Below, one piece after another: positions 26,485 to 39,381 of a stretch of 64,000 nt of DNA (its first letter is position 1; every line of letters starts with the position of its first letter). The DNA lies in contig CAVQWE010000002.1 in the NCBI GenBank assembly GCA_963717385.1, positions 62,001 through 126,000 of the forward strand, given 5' to 3'. The stretch comes from Sva-07 sp963717385. Its GTDB lineage: Bacteria; Actinomycetota; Acidimicrobiia; Acidimicrobiales; Ilumatobacteraceae. The position numbers and the translations under genes were made by a program. The notes beneath the pieces are model-generated. The model worked only from the letters and a program-made list of their open reading frames with translations. It was not told the DNA's origin and made no database searches.

Positions 26485-27270
26485 ATGACAGACGTTCCCG
26501 AATTCTCCACGCTGCAGGTCGAGGTCGACGGGCCCATCGGGCGGATGACGCTCACCCAGGGCGACAAGTTGAACCCGCTCGGCACGGTGCCCTTGCGTGA
26601 GATCGCGTTGGCCGCCCAGTGGTTCAACTCCACCGAGGCCCACATCGTCGTCGTCACCGGTGAGGGGCGCGGCTTCTCGTCGGGCTTCGACCTGCGTGAG
26701 TTCGCAGGCAGCGGTTCCGACGATGCCGCGTCGAGTCGAGACCAGGCCGACCTCGGGCGGCTGATGGCCGAGGCAATGGACCGCATGTCGGCGCTGACGA
26801 TCGCCGCCATCAAGGGTCCGTGCGTGGGCGGCGGCCTGGTACTGGCCGCCGTCTGTGATCTGCGGATCGCGGCGGACGACACGGTGTTCTCGATTCCCGA
26901 GGTCGACCTCGGGATCCCCCTGGCGTGGGGTGGTATCCCGCGATTGGTTCGAGAGATCGGCCCGGCACTGACCCGAGAGCTGGTGCTGACGTGTCGGCCG
27001 TTCTCGCCCGACGAGGCGCTGCGGATCGGCTTTCTCAACCGTGTGGTGCCGCGGGCGGAACTCGAATCGGCAGTGGACGAACTGGCCGAGCAACTTGCGC
27101 GAAAAGCGCCGAGCGTGGTGCGTGCGACCAAGCGTCAAGTCAACCAAGCGCTCGACGAGATGGCATCGACCGCCGGCTCGTGGGCCGACGCAGACCAACT
27201 CGGTGCCGCCATGCGAGATCCCGATGCCCGTGCCGCCGCCCGCGCCTACCTCGCCTCCCGCAAACGCTGA
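26485..27270 (+). CDS. Enoyl-CoA hydratase/isomerase family protein
   Basis: 261 aa from the ATG at 26485. It is a crotonase-fold enzyme with VVVTGEGRGFSSGFDLREF, AAIKGPCVGGGLVLAAVCDL and the segment FSIPEVDLGIPLAWGGIPRL. Two oxyanion-hole peptide NH groups are implied by the GFSSGFD and GGGLV turns. The catalytic Glu position in IPEVDLGI is present, which supports hydratase or isomerase activity in acyl-CoA metabolism. The substrate is unknown. It is the second crotonase in the window and differs clearly from the one at 4748. Confidence 0.87.
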   Translation: MTDVPEFSTLQVEVDGPIGRMTLTQGDKLNPLGTVPLREIALAAQWFNSTEAHIVVVTGEGRGFSSGFDLREFAGSGSDDAASSRDQADLGRLMAEAMDRMSALTIAAIKGPCVGGGLVLAAVCDLRIAADDTVFSIPEVDLGIPLAWGGIPRLVREIGPALTRELVLTCRPFSPDEALRIGFLNRVVPRAELESAVDELAEQLARKAPSVVRATKRQVNQALDEMASTAGSWADADQLGAAMRDPDARAAARAYLASRKR

Positions 27271-27294
27271 CCATCCTTCACCCGCCGTCGCGGC

Positions 27295-28681
27295 TCAGCC
27301 GAGGAGGTCGGTGGCGAGGTGGTGCCAGAGGCGGGTGGTGAGTGCCAGCGATTCGATGTCGATGCGCTCGTTGTTGCCGTGGAACCGTGAGCCGTACTCG
27401 CCGGCGTCGAGCGACGGGCTGAACAGCCCTGCGCCGTACGCCACCGCACCCATCTCGCGGTAGATGCGGGCATCGGTGAACCCGACGACGAACTGCGGAT
27501 TGAGGCGCGCCGTGGGGAATGGCAGGTTGATCGATCGCTGCAGCGAATCCCACAGCGGCGTGTCGATCCGGCTGATCGATGCTGCGTCGTTCATCAACGG
27601 CTCGACCTCGACATGGTCGGCGAGGTCACCGAGTGCTGCTCGTAGGTGCGCGTCGACTTCGTCGGGCCCCTCACCCGGCAGCGTGCGGACGTCGACGTCG
27701 ACGGTCACGGCATCGGGGATCGTGTTGACCTTCATCCGCCCACCGCCCGACTCACTGCCGTCGACCAGGTTCGGCGAGAACGTCGTGTGCGTGCAGGCAT
27801 GGAAATGCGACGCGGCACCTTTCGGGAGCACGTCGAGCGCCGCCTCGATCTTGTTCGGGATCGAGCAGCGCGTCGCGCAGTTCGTCGGGCAGGCCGAGCG
27901 ACTCGACACGGGCCGGCCACAGCTCGTGGAATCGCGGTGCCGGCCGATAGTCGGCGAGACGTTGGATCACGCCGGCCGCCTTCACCAACGCGTTGTCGCT
28001 GCGGAACGGCGCAGACCCGTGCCCCGGCACCCCGCGGATGCGCAAGCGTCGCCACGCCACACCCTTCTCGGCAACGTTGACACCAATGGCCGGCGCCTCG
28101 GGCGAGCCCGAATGGAGCCCGCCGCTCTCGGTGACCACGTAGTCGGCACGAATCGCATCGGGATGGTTGTCGGCCATCCAGCGGGCGCCATATGCGCTGC
28201 CGGCTTCCTCATCGGCGACGCCGAAATAGATCAGGTCGCCAGTCGGGCGGAATCCGCTGGCTGCGAGATGCCGGAACGCGACCGCCATCGAGGCGGTGAG
28301 GTTGAGCATGTCGACGGCGCCCCTCCCCCACACCTCTGGGCCATCGCCGCTGTCGATGATCTCACCGCCGAACGGATCCTCGCGCCAGCCCGACTCGTTC
28401 ACTGGCACCACGTCGGTGTGGCCCATCAGACAGAGACTCGGTGCGTTCGGATCGGTACCGGGGATGCGAGCCACGATCGACGTTCGGCCGGGTGCGGCGT
28501 CGTAGCGCTCGACCGAGACGCCGGCGCTCTCGATCACCTGTTGGAGCACGTCGGCGTTGCGGACTTCGCCGCCCGACTCGGCGGTCCCGTCGTTGACACA
28601 GCGATTGCGGATGAGGGTCTGCAGCAACTCCACCGTCTCGTTGGTGAGGTGGTCGAGCTGGCGATCGTCGAGTGCTGTCAC
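27295..28681 (-). CDS. M20 family metallopeptidase, one frameshift
   Basis: A GTG at 28681 starts VTALDDRQLDHLTNETVEL. The M20/ArgE/DapE fold is clear: LCLMGHTDVVPVNESGW, GRGAVDMLNLTASMAVA, GVADEEAGSAYGARWM, a dimerisation domain with GVPGHGSAPFRSDNALVKA, and C-terminal GEYGSRFHGNNERI. Near 27856 one extra base shifts the frame, then EAALDVLPKGAASHFHACTH continues the family sequence to the stop at 27295. Corrected length is about 461 aa. It probably cleaves N-acyl or dipeptide bonds. Likely a sequencing indel, since both halves are intact. Confidence 0.82.
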
Positions 28682-28785
28682 GCCGCCAGCTTCGCAGACC
28701 TCCTCGTTCGCGTTGCACAACGGATGGGTCGGGTCATCCGAACTGCAACATGAACCAGGTGTGGCGATGGCGTGCGCACAGAGTT

Positions 28786-32644
<3,859 letters not shown>

Positions 32645-32810
32645 GGCGCTTCGACCGATCAGCCTGGCAGCTCTCGACCCGCCCGCCACCCAACATTCGC
32701 GGTCTGTGCGGATTCAGTTGCGCCGGCCACGACCAGATCCGCAGAGACCACGGGTTGTCGGTGGGCGCGGGTCGGGTTCACGACCGGCCACCGCGTAGCG
32801 TCGGCAGGCG

Positions 32811-34238
32811 ATGACGTATCAGTCCAAGGTGATGACCGTCTACATCCTCGGGCTGTTCATGACGATCATCGACGGCACGATGGTCAACGTCGCCCTGCCT
32901 CGGATGGCAGAGGACTTCGGAGTCCCGACCACCGACATCGAATGGGTTGCAGTCGGCTACCTCCTCACCTACGCCGCGGTGATCCCCGCCGCCGGTTGGC
33001 TCGGCGACCGGTTCGGCACCCGCAAGGTCTTCATCGCTGCGCTGATCGTGTTCGTGGCCACCTCACTGCTGTGCGGCATCGCCCAGACGCTCGACCAACT
33101 GGTCGTGTTCCGCTTGCTCCAGGGCCTCGGCGCCGGCCTCGTGACCCCGGTCGGGGGAGCCATGCTCTATCGCGCGTTCCCGATGCATGAACGTGCGAAG
33201 GCGGCGATCGGTGTGCTCAGCGTGGCGGTGATCGCCCCGGCGATCGGGCCGATGCTGGGCGGCATCCTGGTGGACACGGCGTCGTGGCACTGGATCTTCC
33301 TGATCAACGGTCCGATCGGCGCGGTCGCGATCTTCTTGTCGGTCACCTGGCTGAGCGAGACGAAACACGAGGCGCCCGGGCGCTTCGACGTCGCCGGGTT
33401 CGTGCTGTCGGGAGCGTCGGTCGGCATCTTCTTGTACACGCTGTCGATCGGCCCCGAACGCGGGTGGTTCTCGGCGTACACGCTCACGTTTGCGGCCGTC
33501 GGCATCGCCGCGGCGACCGCCTTGATCATCATCGAGCTCCGAATCCCCGAGCCGATCCTCACTCTGCGGCTGTTCACCGATCGCCTGTTCCGTACGATCA
33601 ACATCTCCGCGTCGATGGTCTACGCCGGGTTCTTCGGGATGATCTTCGTGCTCCCGCTCTACCTGCAGAGCCTGCGTGGCTACAGCGTGTTCGAGAGCGG
33701 CCTGGCCCAGTCACCGCAGGCGGTCGGGGTGTTCCTCGTGTCGAACCTTCTCGGCAAACGGCTGTACCGGCTGATCGGGCCCCGGCGTCTGATGGTGGTC
33801 GGCACCGCCTTCACCGCTGCCGCGACGTGTCTGTTCGCCACCGCCGATTTGACCACGCCGCTGTCGACGATCGCCGCGTTCACGTTCATCCGTGGGTTGT
33901 CGGTGGGGATGGTTTTCGTGTCGATCCAGACCGCCGCCTATGCGACCACCTCGATGGCCGACACCGGCCGGGCGACCAGCCTGTTCAACACCCAGCGCCA
34001 AGTGTCGTATGCGGCTGGCGTGGCGCTGGCGGCCACCGTGATCGCTGCGATCCTGCCCGCCGCTGGCGACGCTGCACCGGCGATCGACCGGCTGGGTGCG
34101 TACCAGGGCGGGTTCCTCGCAGTTGGCCTGATCATGGTGCCGGCGATCGTGGTGTCGTGGTTCATCAACGACGACGACGTCGCCGAAACCCGCGGCCTCC
34201 CAGTGCCAGCGGGCGCAACCGCACCCTCCCGCGCCTGA
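32811..34238 (+). CDS. DHA2-family MFS drug exporter (EmrB/QacA-like)
   Basis: 475 aa with about fourteen membrane segments. TM1 has the motif D1-like LGLFMTIIDGTMVNVALPRM, followed by WVAVGYLLTYAAVIPAAGWLGDRFGTRKVF, which contains the MFS motif A (GDRFGTRK). TM5 has motif C-like GVLSVAVIAPAIGPMLGG. These are hallmarks of proton-coupled multidrug efflux pumps in the cytoplasmic membrane. Its substrate is not predictable. It is divergent from hrpA with about 165 bp between, which holds no further recognisable gene. Confidence 0.9.
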   Translation: MTYQSKVMTVYILGLFMTIIDGTMVNVALPRMAEDFGVPTTDIEWVAVGYLLTYAAVIPAAGWLGDRFGTRKVFIAALIVFVATSLLCGIAQTLDQLVVFRLLQGLGAGLVTPVGGAMLYRAFPMHERAKAAIGVLSVAVIAPAIGPMLGGILVDTASWHWIFLINGPIGAVAIFLSVTWLSETKHEAPGRFDVAGFVLSGASVGIFLYTLSIGPERGWFSAYTLTFAAVGIAAATALIIIELRIPEPILTLRLFTDRLFRTINISASMVYAGFFGMIFVLPLYLQSLRGYSVFESGLAQSPQAVGVFLVSNLLGKRLYRLIGPRRLMVVGTAFTAAATCLFATADLTTPLSTIAAFTFIRGLSVGMVFVSIQTAAYATTSMADTGRATSLFNTQRQVSYAAGVALAATVIAAILPAAGDAAPAIDRLGAYQGGFLAVGLIMVPAIVVSWFINDDDVAETRGLPVPAGATAPSRA

Positions 34239-34305
34239 CCCGATCAGCGTGCGAGCTGTGCCGGAGAACGGTACGTCTGGCGCACTGGTTGTTGGGCGTC
34301 GTGGG

Positions 34306-34683
34306 TCAGGTGGGACTGAAGGCGGCGGTGGCGGCGGGGCCGTCGAGATATTCGTCGATGCGTGTGATCACACCGTCGGCGACGGCAGCCACGATGCACG
34401 CCGGCAGATCGGCACTGCGGCCGTCGTCGAACTCGACGTGGAGGTCGTGCTGTTGCACAAATCCGCTGTCGGTCTCGTAGCGGCGAATCGCCCGATACTC
34501 ACGAGAGGTGGTCGTGCGCACCAGCCAGTCGAGCACGCGCAGGTTCTGTTGCTTGGTCTGCTCGATGCCGTCGTTGTTGTGCCACACGATCACGTCGTCG
34601 GCATAGAGCGAAGCAACGGTGGCAGCATCACCTGCCTCGATCGCAGCGAAGACCTGATCGGCAACCTCGTTCACCGTGCGCAT
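34306..34683 (-). CDS. Nuclear transport factor 2 family protein
   Basis: 125 aa from the ATG at 34683 (MRTVNEVADQVFAAIEAGDAAT). It is a typical SnoaL/NTF2-like domain: LYADDVIVWHNNDGIEQTK, REYRAIRRYETDSGFVQQH and VITRIDEYLDGP. Such proteins are isomerases, dehydratases or ligand-binding proteins. The substrate is unknown. Longer upstream in-frame codons look random and contain Trp/Arg-rich residues, so they were not used. Confidence 0.82.
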   Translation of the reverse strand: MRTVNEVADQVFAAIEAGDAATVASLYADDVIVWHNNDGIEQTKQQNLRVLDWLVRTTTSREYRAIRRYETDSGFVQQHDLHVEFDDGRSADLPACIVAAVADGVITRIDEYLDGPAATAAFSPT

Positions 34684-34742
34684 CCGCCGAACGTACCCGC
34701 GACGCGTCCACCGATCTGCGCCCCGAGCGTCCCACCGCACGT

Positions 34743-34787
34743 TCTGCGCCCCTCCAGTCCCGGAAAGCGGGACTGAGCGGGCGCAGA
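34743..34787. terminator. Inverted repeat abutting the beta-lactamase-family gene stop
   Basis: A ~20-bp imperfect stem (TCTGCGCCCCTCCAGTCCCG and its near complement) closes a 5-nt loop GAAAG. It begins immediately after the minus-strand stop at 34788. It has no U tract. A related TCTGCGCCCC arm occurs at 34716, suggesting a repeat-like element. It probably ends the hydrolase transcript. Confidence 0.5.
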
Positions 34788-35990
34788 TCAGGAACCGGTG
34801 CGGCGCTTGGCAGCGCGGACGGCGGCGCCGCCGATGCGAAGCATCTTGGTGTCGCCGAAGGGCGTACCGCCGACCTGGTTGAGGATCATCGCCACCGACA
34901 GGCCCGACTCGGGATCACCCCACGCCCCAGAGCCGCCGAAGCCGAAGTGCCCGAACGCCTTGGGCAAGATGCCCGACGTCGTTCCGACGAGGTGGTAGCC
35001 GAGCCGCCAACGCATGTTGAACCCGACGCCGGCGTCGCGGCCCACCTTCTCGCCACTGAGACCGTCACCTGAAGCACCAAGCGTGGTCTGCACCCTGGTC
35101 GCCTCGGCCAACGTCTCCGGCGACACCAGCGGCGGGCCGTCGAAGTCGCCGGGCGTCGCGAGCGCGGCGTACATCCGGGCCAGCGAGCGGGCGGTGAACA
35201 CGCCATTCGCGGCCGGAATCTCACCGTCGTGGATCCGGTCGGTGGTGGCCACGTCGAGCATGTCGTCGACCACGAGCGCCTGATACATCGGCTGGAAGCT
35301 CTTGGCCTTCGCGAGCGTCTTGGTCATCTTGAACAACCGCTCGACGGCCTTCGGGTCGACCAGTTGATCGGCGATGTTGCCGCGCACCGCGACAGGTGCG
35401 CCGATGTACATGCCGCCACTCAGCCCGAGGGGCTCGACGATCTCGAGCTGGAGCGTGTTGTCGACCGTGCCGCCGGTGACGCGTCGGATGACTTCGCCGA
35501 CGAGGTAACCGTAGGTGAGTGCGTGGTAGGCCGACCGGGTGCCGATCTCCCACTTCGGCTCGGCCTCGGCGAGCAGCTTGGTCATGCGATCCCAGTTGAT
35601 GAGGTCCTCGGCGGACTCGGCAACCGATCGCACGTCGTGGAGACCTGCCTGGTGCGTCAGCAGGTGCCGGAGCGTGACGGTGTCCTTGCCGGCGGCGGCG
35701 AACTCGGGCCAATAGCTGGCGATCGGCGCGTCGTAGTCGAGCAGCCCCCGATCGACAAGGCGTTGCACGATGGTGGCCACAACGCCTTTGGTGGTCGAGA
35801 AGCTCATCGACATCGTGTCGCGCTCCCACGGATCGCCGGCGGCATTTCGCACGCCCGTCCACGCGTCGACGACCAACTCGCCGTGGTGGTACACGGCAAC
35901 CGCCATGCCCCCAGCAGCCGAACGCTTCGCCATGATCGCCTGGACCTTCTCGGTCACCGGCGCGAAATCGGGATGCACGAAACCTTCCAT
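34788..35990 (-). CDS. Beta-lactamase-family serine hydrolase (EstB/class C-like)
   Basis: 400 aa from the ATG at 35990 (MEGFVHPDFAPVTEKVQAIM). The nucleophile motif is SFSTTKGVVATI (SxxK), the second motif is YHALTYGYLVG (YxN-like position occupied by A) and the third is FGHFGFGGSG. The family comprises esterases and peptidases close to penicillin-binding proteins. No signal peptide is visible, so it is probably a cytoplasmic esterase rather than a cell-wall enzyme. The next gene, nagA, is divergent about 70 bp away. Confidence 0.85.
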   Translation of the reverse strand: MEGFVHPDFAPVTEKVQAIMAKRSAAGGMAVAVYHHGELVVDAWTGVRNAAGDPWERDTMSMSFSTTKGVVATIVQRLVDRGLLDYDAPIASYWPEFAAAGKDTVTLRHLLTHQAGLHDVRSVAESAEDLINWDRMTKLLAEAEPKWEIGTRSAYHALTYGYLVGEVIRRVTGGTVDNTLQLEIVEPLGLSGGMYIGAPVAVRGNIADQLVDPKAVERLFKMTKTLAKAKSFQPMYQALVVDDMLDVATTDRIHDGEIPAANGVFTARSLARMYAALATPGDFDGPPLVSPETLAEATRVQTTLGASGDGLSGEKVGRDAGVGFNMRWRLGYHLVGTTSGILPKAFGHFGFGGSGAWGDPESGLSVAMILNQVGGTPFGDTKMLRIGGAAVRAAKRRTGS

Positions 35991-36061
35991 GCTTCCTTCC
36001 TATCGGCGCCCAGCACCAGTGCGGTGCCCGCGATCGTGCCGGCATCCGCAATGATCGAACC

Positions 36062-37210
36062 ATGGGATCACTGCGGTTCTCGGGCGGTCAGGCACTGATC
36101 GACGGCAACCTCGTTCGCGCTGACGTCACCGTCGACGGGGGACGAATTGCCGACGTCGCGATCGACGACGCACACGCCGACGACGGGGCCGTCATCGACT
36201 GCACGGGTTTGGTCATCGCGCCGGGCTTCATCGACCTGCAGTGCAACGGCGCCGTCGGTGTCGACATCACCAACGAACCCCATCGAATCGCGGAGGTTGC
36301 CGCCGCCCTCCCCCGCTTCGGCGTCACCGCCTTCCTCCCCACCGTGGTGACCGCCCCCGCCACGACTCGTGCAGCCGCAATCGCTCACGCCTGGGGTCAG
36401 AACCCAGGCGTGATCGGTGCCGCATCACTGGGGTTGCACCTCGAGGGGCCGATGATCTCTCGTGATCATCTCGGAGCTCATGTCGGGCGCTTTGCCGCCG
36501 AACCAGCAGCGTTGCTCGACGAGGTCGACTCGTGGGCGTCGTCGGGAGCGGTCGCGATGGTCACGCTCGCGCCCGAACTCCCCGAAGCGATCGAGGTGAT
36601 CGACCGGCTCCACGCGGCCGGCGTCGTCGTGTCTGCTGGCCACACCGGGATGACCCCCACCGACTTCGGGGCAGCGCGCACGGCCGGGGTGTCCTACGTG
36701 ACCCACCTCTTCAATGCGATGGCTCCGTTCAATCACCGGGCGCCCGGCCCGATTGGCGCCGTGCTGGCCGACCCCGACGTCACCGTCGGTGTGATCTGCG
36801 ATGGCATCCACGTCGACCCGGTGGCCATCGAGTTGGCCTGGCGCTCGCTCGGCCCACACCGGATGTCGCTCGTGTCCGATGCGTCGCCCGCACTCGGTGC
36901 ACCGTACGGGCGATTCCAGTTGGGCGGGTTCGAAGTGATCCACGACGAGACCGGAGTGCGCACCGTTGACGGCGTACTGGCCGGCAGCGCCCTGCCCCTC
37001 GACCGGGCGGTGCGCAACTTGATCGAGTTCACCGGTTGCCCGCTCGTCGACGCACTCGCGACCGTGACCACCACGCCGGCCGACCTGTTGGGCCTCACCG
37101 ACCGCGGCCGCATCCGCGTGGGTGCCCGCGCCGACCTGACGATCGTCGACCACCACGGCAACCTCGACCGCACCGTCGTCGCCGGGCAGACCGCGTGGCA
37201 GCACCGGTGA
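36062..37210 (+). CDS. nagA: N-acetylglucosamine-6-phosphate deacetylase
   Basis: 382 aa. It is an amidohydrolase-superfamily enzyme with IAPGFIDLQCNGAVGVDIT, the metal-binding GLHLEGPMIS, VVSAGHTGMTPTDF, YVTHLFNAMAPFNHR and CDGIHVDPVA. The catalytic Asp is in LVSDASPALG. It deacetylates GlcNAc-6-phosphate for amino-sugar recycling in the cytosol. The usual partner nagB is not adjacent. A 29-bp palindrome lies in frame at 36385-36413, in a variable loop before GLHLEGP. Confidence 0.93.
   Translation: MGSLRFSGGQALIDGNLVRADVTVDGGRIADVAIDDAHADDGAVIDCTGLVIAPGFIDLQCNGAVGVDITNEPHRIAEVAAALPRFGVTAFLPTVVTAPATTRAAAIAHAWGQNPGVIGAASLGLHLEGPMISRDHLGAHVGRFAAEPAALLDEVDSWASSGAVAMVTLAPELPEAIEVIDRLHAAGVVVSAGHTGMTPTDFGAARTAGVSYVTHLFNAMAPFNHRAPGPIGAVLADPDVTVGVICDGIHVDPVAIELAWRSLGPHRMSLVSDASPALGAPYGRFQLGGFEVIHDETGVRTVDGVLAGSALPLDRAVRNLIEFTGCPLVDALATVTTTPADLLGLTDRGRIRVGARADLTIVDHHGNLDRTVVAGQTAWQHR
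36385..36413. repeat. 29-bp palindrome with GTCAG core inside nagA (family C)
   Basis: Perfect 11-bp arms TCACGCCTGGG and CCCAGGCGTGA flank a 7-base centre. It is 26 of 29 identical to the element at 45682-45710. It encodes part of AHAWGQNPGV, between conserved blocks of NagA, so the insertion is tolerated. Confidence 0.8.
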
Positions 37211-37369
37211 ACCTTCGGCTGCGTCTCACCGTAGAACGACCCCGCCTCGCGGTGGCCCGCACCTCGCCTCTCGCGAGCCGTGACCTGTGCTGATCACTGC
37301 CATTCGGCCCTGTCCCTCGGCCACCCGGACCATCAGGCTGGGGGAGAAACACGAATCGATTGGGGCCCC

Positions 37370-38774
37370 ATGCACTACGAACGATTGACCGCGGCCGACG
37401 CCGTGTTCCTGCGGATCGAGACGCCACACGAACCTCAGCACGTCGGCTCATTGTCCGTGCTCGAAGGCGCCGCGTTGCGTGGCGATGACGGACGGTTGCG
37501 ATTCGACGACCTCCAAGCGCACGTTGCACGCCGGGTTCACTCCGTGCCCAAGCTCCGCCAGAAGATCATGGAGGTGCCCTACAACCAGGGGCGTCCCGTG
37601 TGGATCGACGATGAGCACTTCGACATCGACTACCACGTGCGACTGACCGCGCTTCCCCGCCCCGGCGACGACGATCAACTCGCAGCGCTGATGAGCCGCC
37701 TGCAGGCGCTGCCACTCGACCGTGCCCGCCCGCTGTGGGAGATGTGGTTCGTCGACGGCCTCGCCGACGATCACGTCGGCATGATCATCAAGACCCACCA
37801 TGCCCTTGGTGACGGCATCGCCAATGTCGATCTGGCGTTGGCGTTGGTCGATCTCGAACCGAACCCACCCGCCGACGAGTCGGTCGCCGAGTGGATGCCC
37901 CGACCCGCTCCAAGCCCCAACGACCTGCTCGGCCACGCGTTACGCGACCAGGCGCGGCGCCCGGCCCAGGTGGCCAAGGCGATCATCGACACGGTTCGCA
38001 ATCCTCGCCCGACCATCGAAGCCGCCACCAACGTGGCCCGAACGGTGGTGAACTTCCAGGCCAAGCCGCCTCCGGCGCCCTGGAACGTGCCGGTCAGCTC
38101 GCACCGTCGCTGGGTGAGTGCGTCCGTGCCGCTGAAGGGGGTGCGCACAGTGCGCAAGCGCCACGAAGTCAGCATCAACGACGTGGTGCTCGCGGCGTGC
38201 AGTGGTGCACTGCGCAGTTTCCTGATCGAGCACGGCGACACCGACATCGAGCACCGGGTGGTCAAGGCAATGGTGCCCGTGTCACTGCGCGGCAAGGACC
38301 AGCACGGTGACACGCTCGGCAATCTCGTGTCGCTGATCATCGTCGACCTTCCTGTCGACGAACCCGACCCCGTGGTTCGACTCGAACGCATCCATTCGAT
38401 CACCTCGGAGCTGAAGGGGTCGGGACTCATCGATGGCGCCCAGCGGATTCTCGACATCGCCGATGCGATCACCCCGCTGGCCGGGCCACTCACCCGGTAC
38501 GTCAGCCGGACGATCCCGATGAACCTGGTGATCACCAACATCCCCGGGCCGCCGGTGCCGCTGTACTTGTGCGGTGCCCGGTTCGAGCGGGTGTTTCCCT
38601 ACGTCGAGGTGATCGACAACGAGGGGCTCACGATCGCCGTGGTTTCGTACGACGACCAGCTTGCACTTCGGCATCACCGCCGATCGCGATGTGATGGCCG
38701 ACCTCGGCGACGTCGCCGCTGCGATCGAGCACGAATTCGCGCTGCTCGCCAAGCGTCGCCAAACAACAGGGTGA
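37370..38774 (+). CDS. Wax ester synthase/diacylglycerol acyltransferase (WS/DGAT), one frameshift
   Basis: The ATG at 37370 starts MHYERLTAADAVFLRIETP. The active-site motif HHALGDG is present in IIKTHHALGDGIANVDL, with the later conserved VVLAACSGALRSFL, NLVSLIIVDLP and NIPGPPVPLYLCGA. Near 38663 one extra G ends the frame. Correction gives HFGITADRDVMADLGDV and a stop at 38774, total about 467 aa, the family norm. The enzyme makes wax esters or triacylglycerol from acyl-CoA as storage lipid at the inner face of the membrane. Both halves are intact, so a sequencing indel is likely. Confidence 0.88.
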
Positions 38775-38803
38775 CAGCACGGGTCAAGCCCGAGTTGCAA
38801 CGC

Positions 38804-39296
38804 TCAGCGGTCGAGCGCGTCGAGCACCGACTGGGTGGTCGACGCCACCGTGGCGACTGCACCCTCTGCTGCCTTGCGCCCACTCCAGAACACGGAGGGG
38901 CGGCCCCCGGTGTCGAGCGCGGCGAAGATCAACCCGCCGACCAGCGCCGCGTTCTTGAGGAACTGCATCCGCTGTTGCGCCCTGTCGACCGCGTCGTCGA
39001 CCTCCCAGAAGCGGTGGCCAGCGAGCGTCGTCGGCACCAACGATCCACCGAGCACGATCGCCATCACGCGAGGGGCCACGCCGACTGCGAACAAACCACC
39101 GGCGACCACCTGCACCCCAGCGTTCACCTTCACGAGCTGTTCCGCCGATGGGGACCCCGGTATGACGTCCTGCATCGGGTCGACGACCTTCGCTGCAGGC
39201 GCGAGCAAGCCCCGACGAACGCCTCCACGCACTGATCCCACCGAACACGAAGATGCCGGCGAGCAGGGTTCGGGCAAGGCCACGGAGTCCGATCAC
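38804..39296 (-). CDS. DoxX family membrane protein, one frameshift
   Basis: A GTG at 39296 starts VIGLRGLARTLLAGIFVFGG, the first DoxX helix. Then the frame changes somewhere within 39205-39235 and continues APAAKVVDPMQDVIPGSPS, then VVAGGLFAVGVAPRVMAIV and FLKNAALVGGLIFAALDTGG. The pattern is four membrane helices of the DoxX/SURF4-like family, with unknown function in redox or sulfur metabolism of the membrane. Corrected length is about 163 aa. Confidence 0.75.
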
Positions 39297-39335
39297 GTGT
39301 GGTCGGTACCCGAATGGACCGACCCTGAAACACCC

Positions 39336-39370
39336 AACAATCACGTCTGGCCCGGCACCGGGTGACAGTT
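39336..39370. repeat. 35-bp palindromic repeat, diverged copy (family B)
   Basis: The right half GGCCCGGCACCGGGTGACAG matches the reverse-oriented family B unit with one mismatch, while the left half is more diverged (about 29 of 35 overall). It lies between the DoxX start and the ABC exporter stop. Confidence 0.6.
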
Positions 39371-39381
39371 CCGGGCGGCGG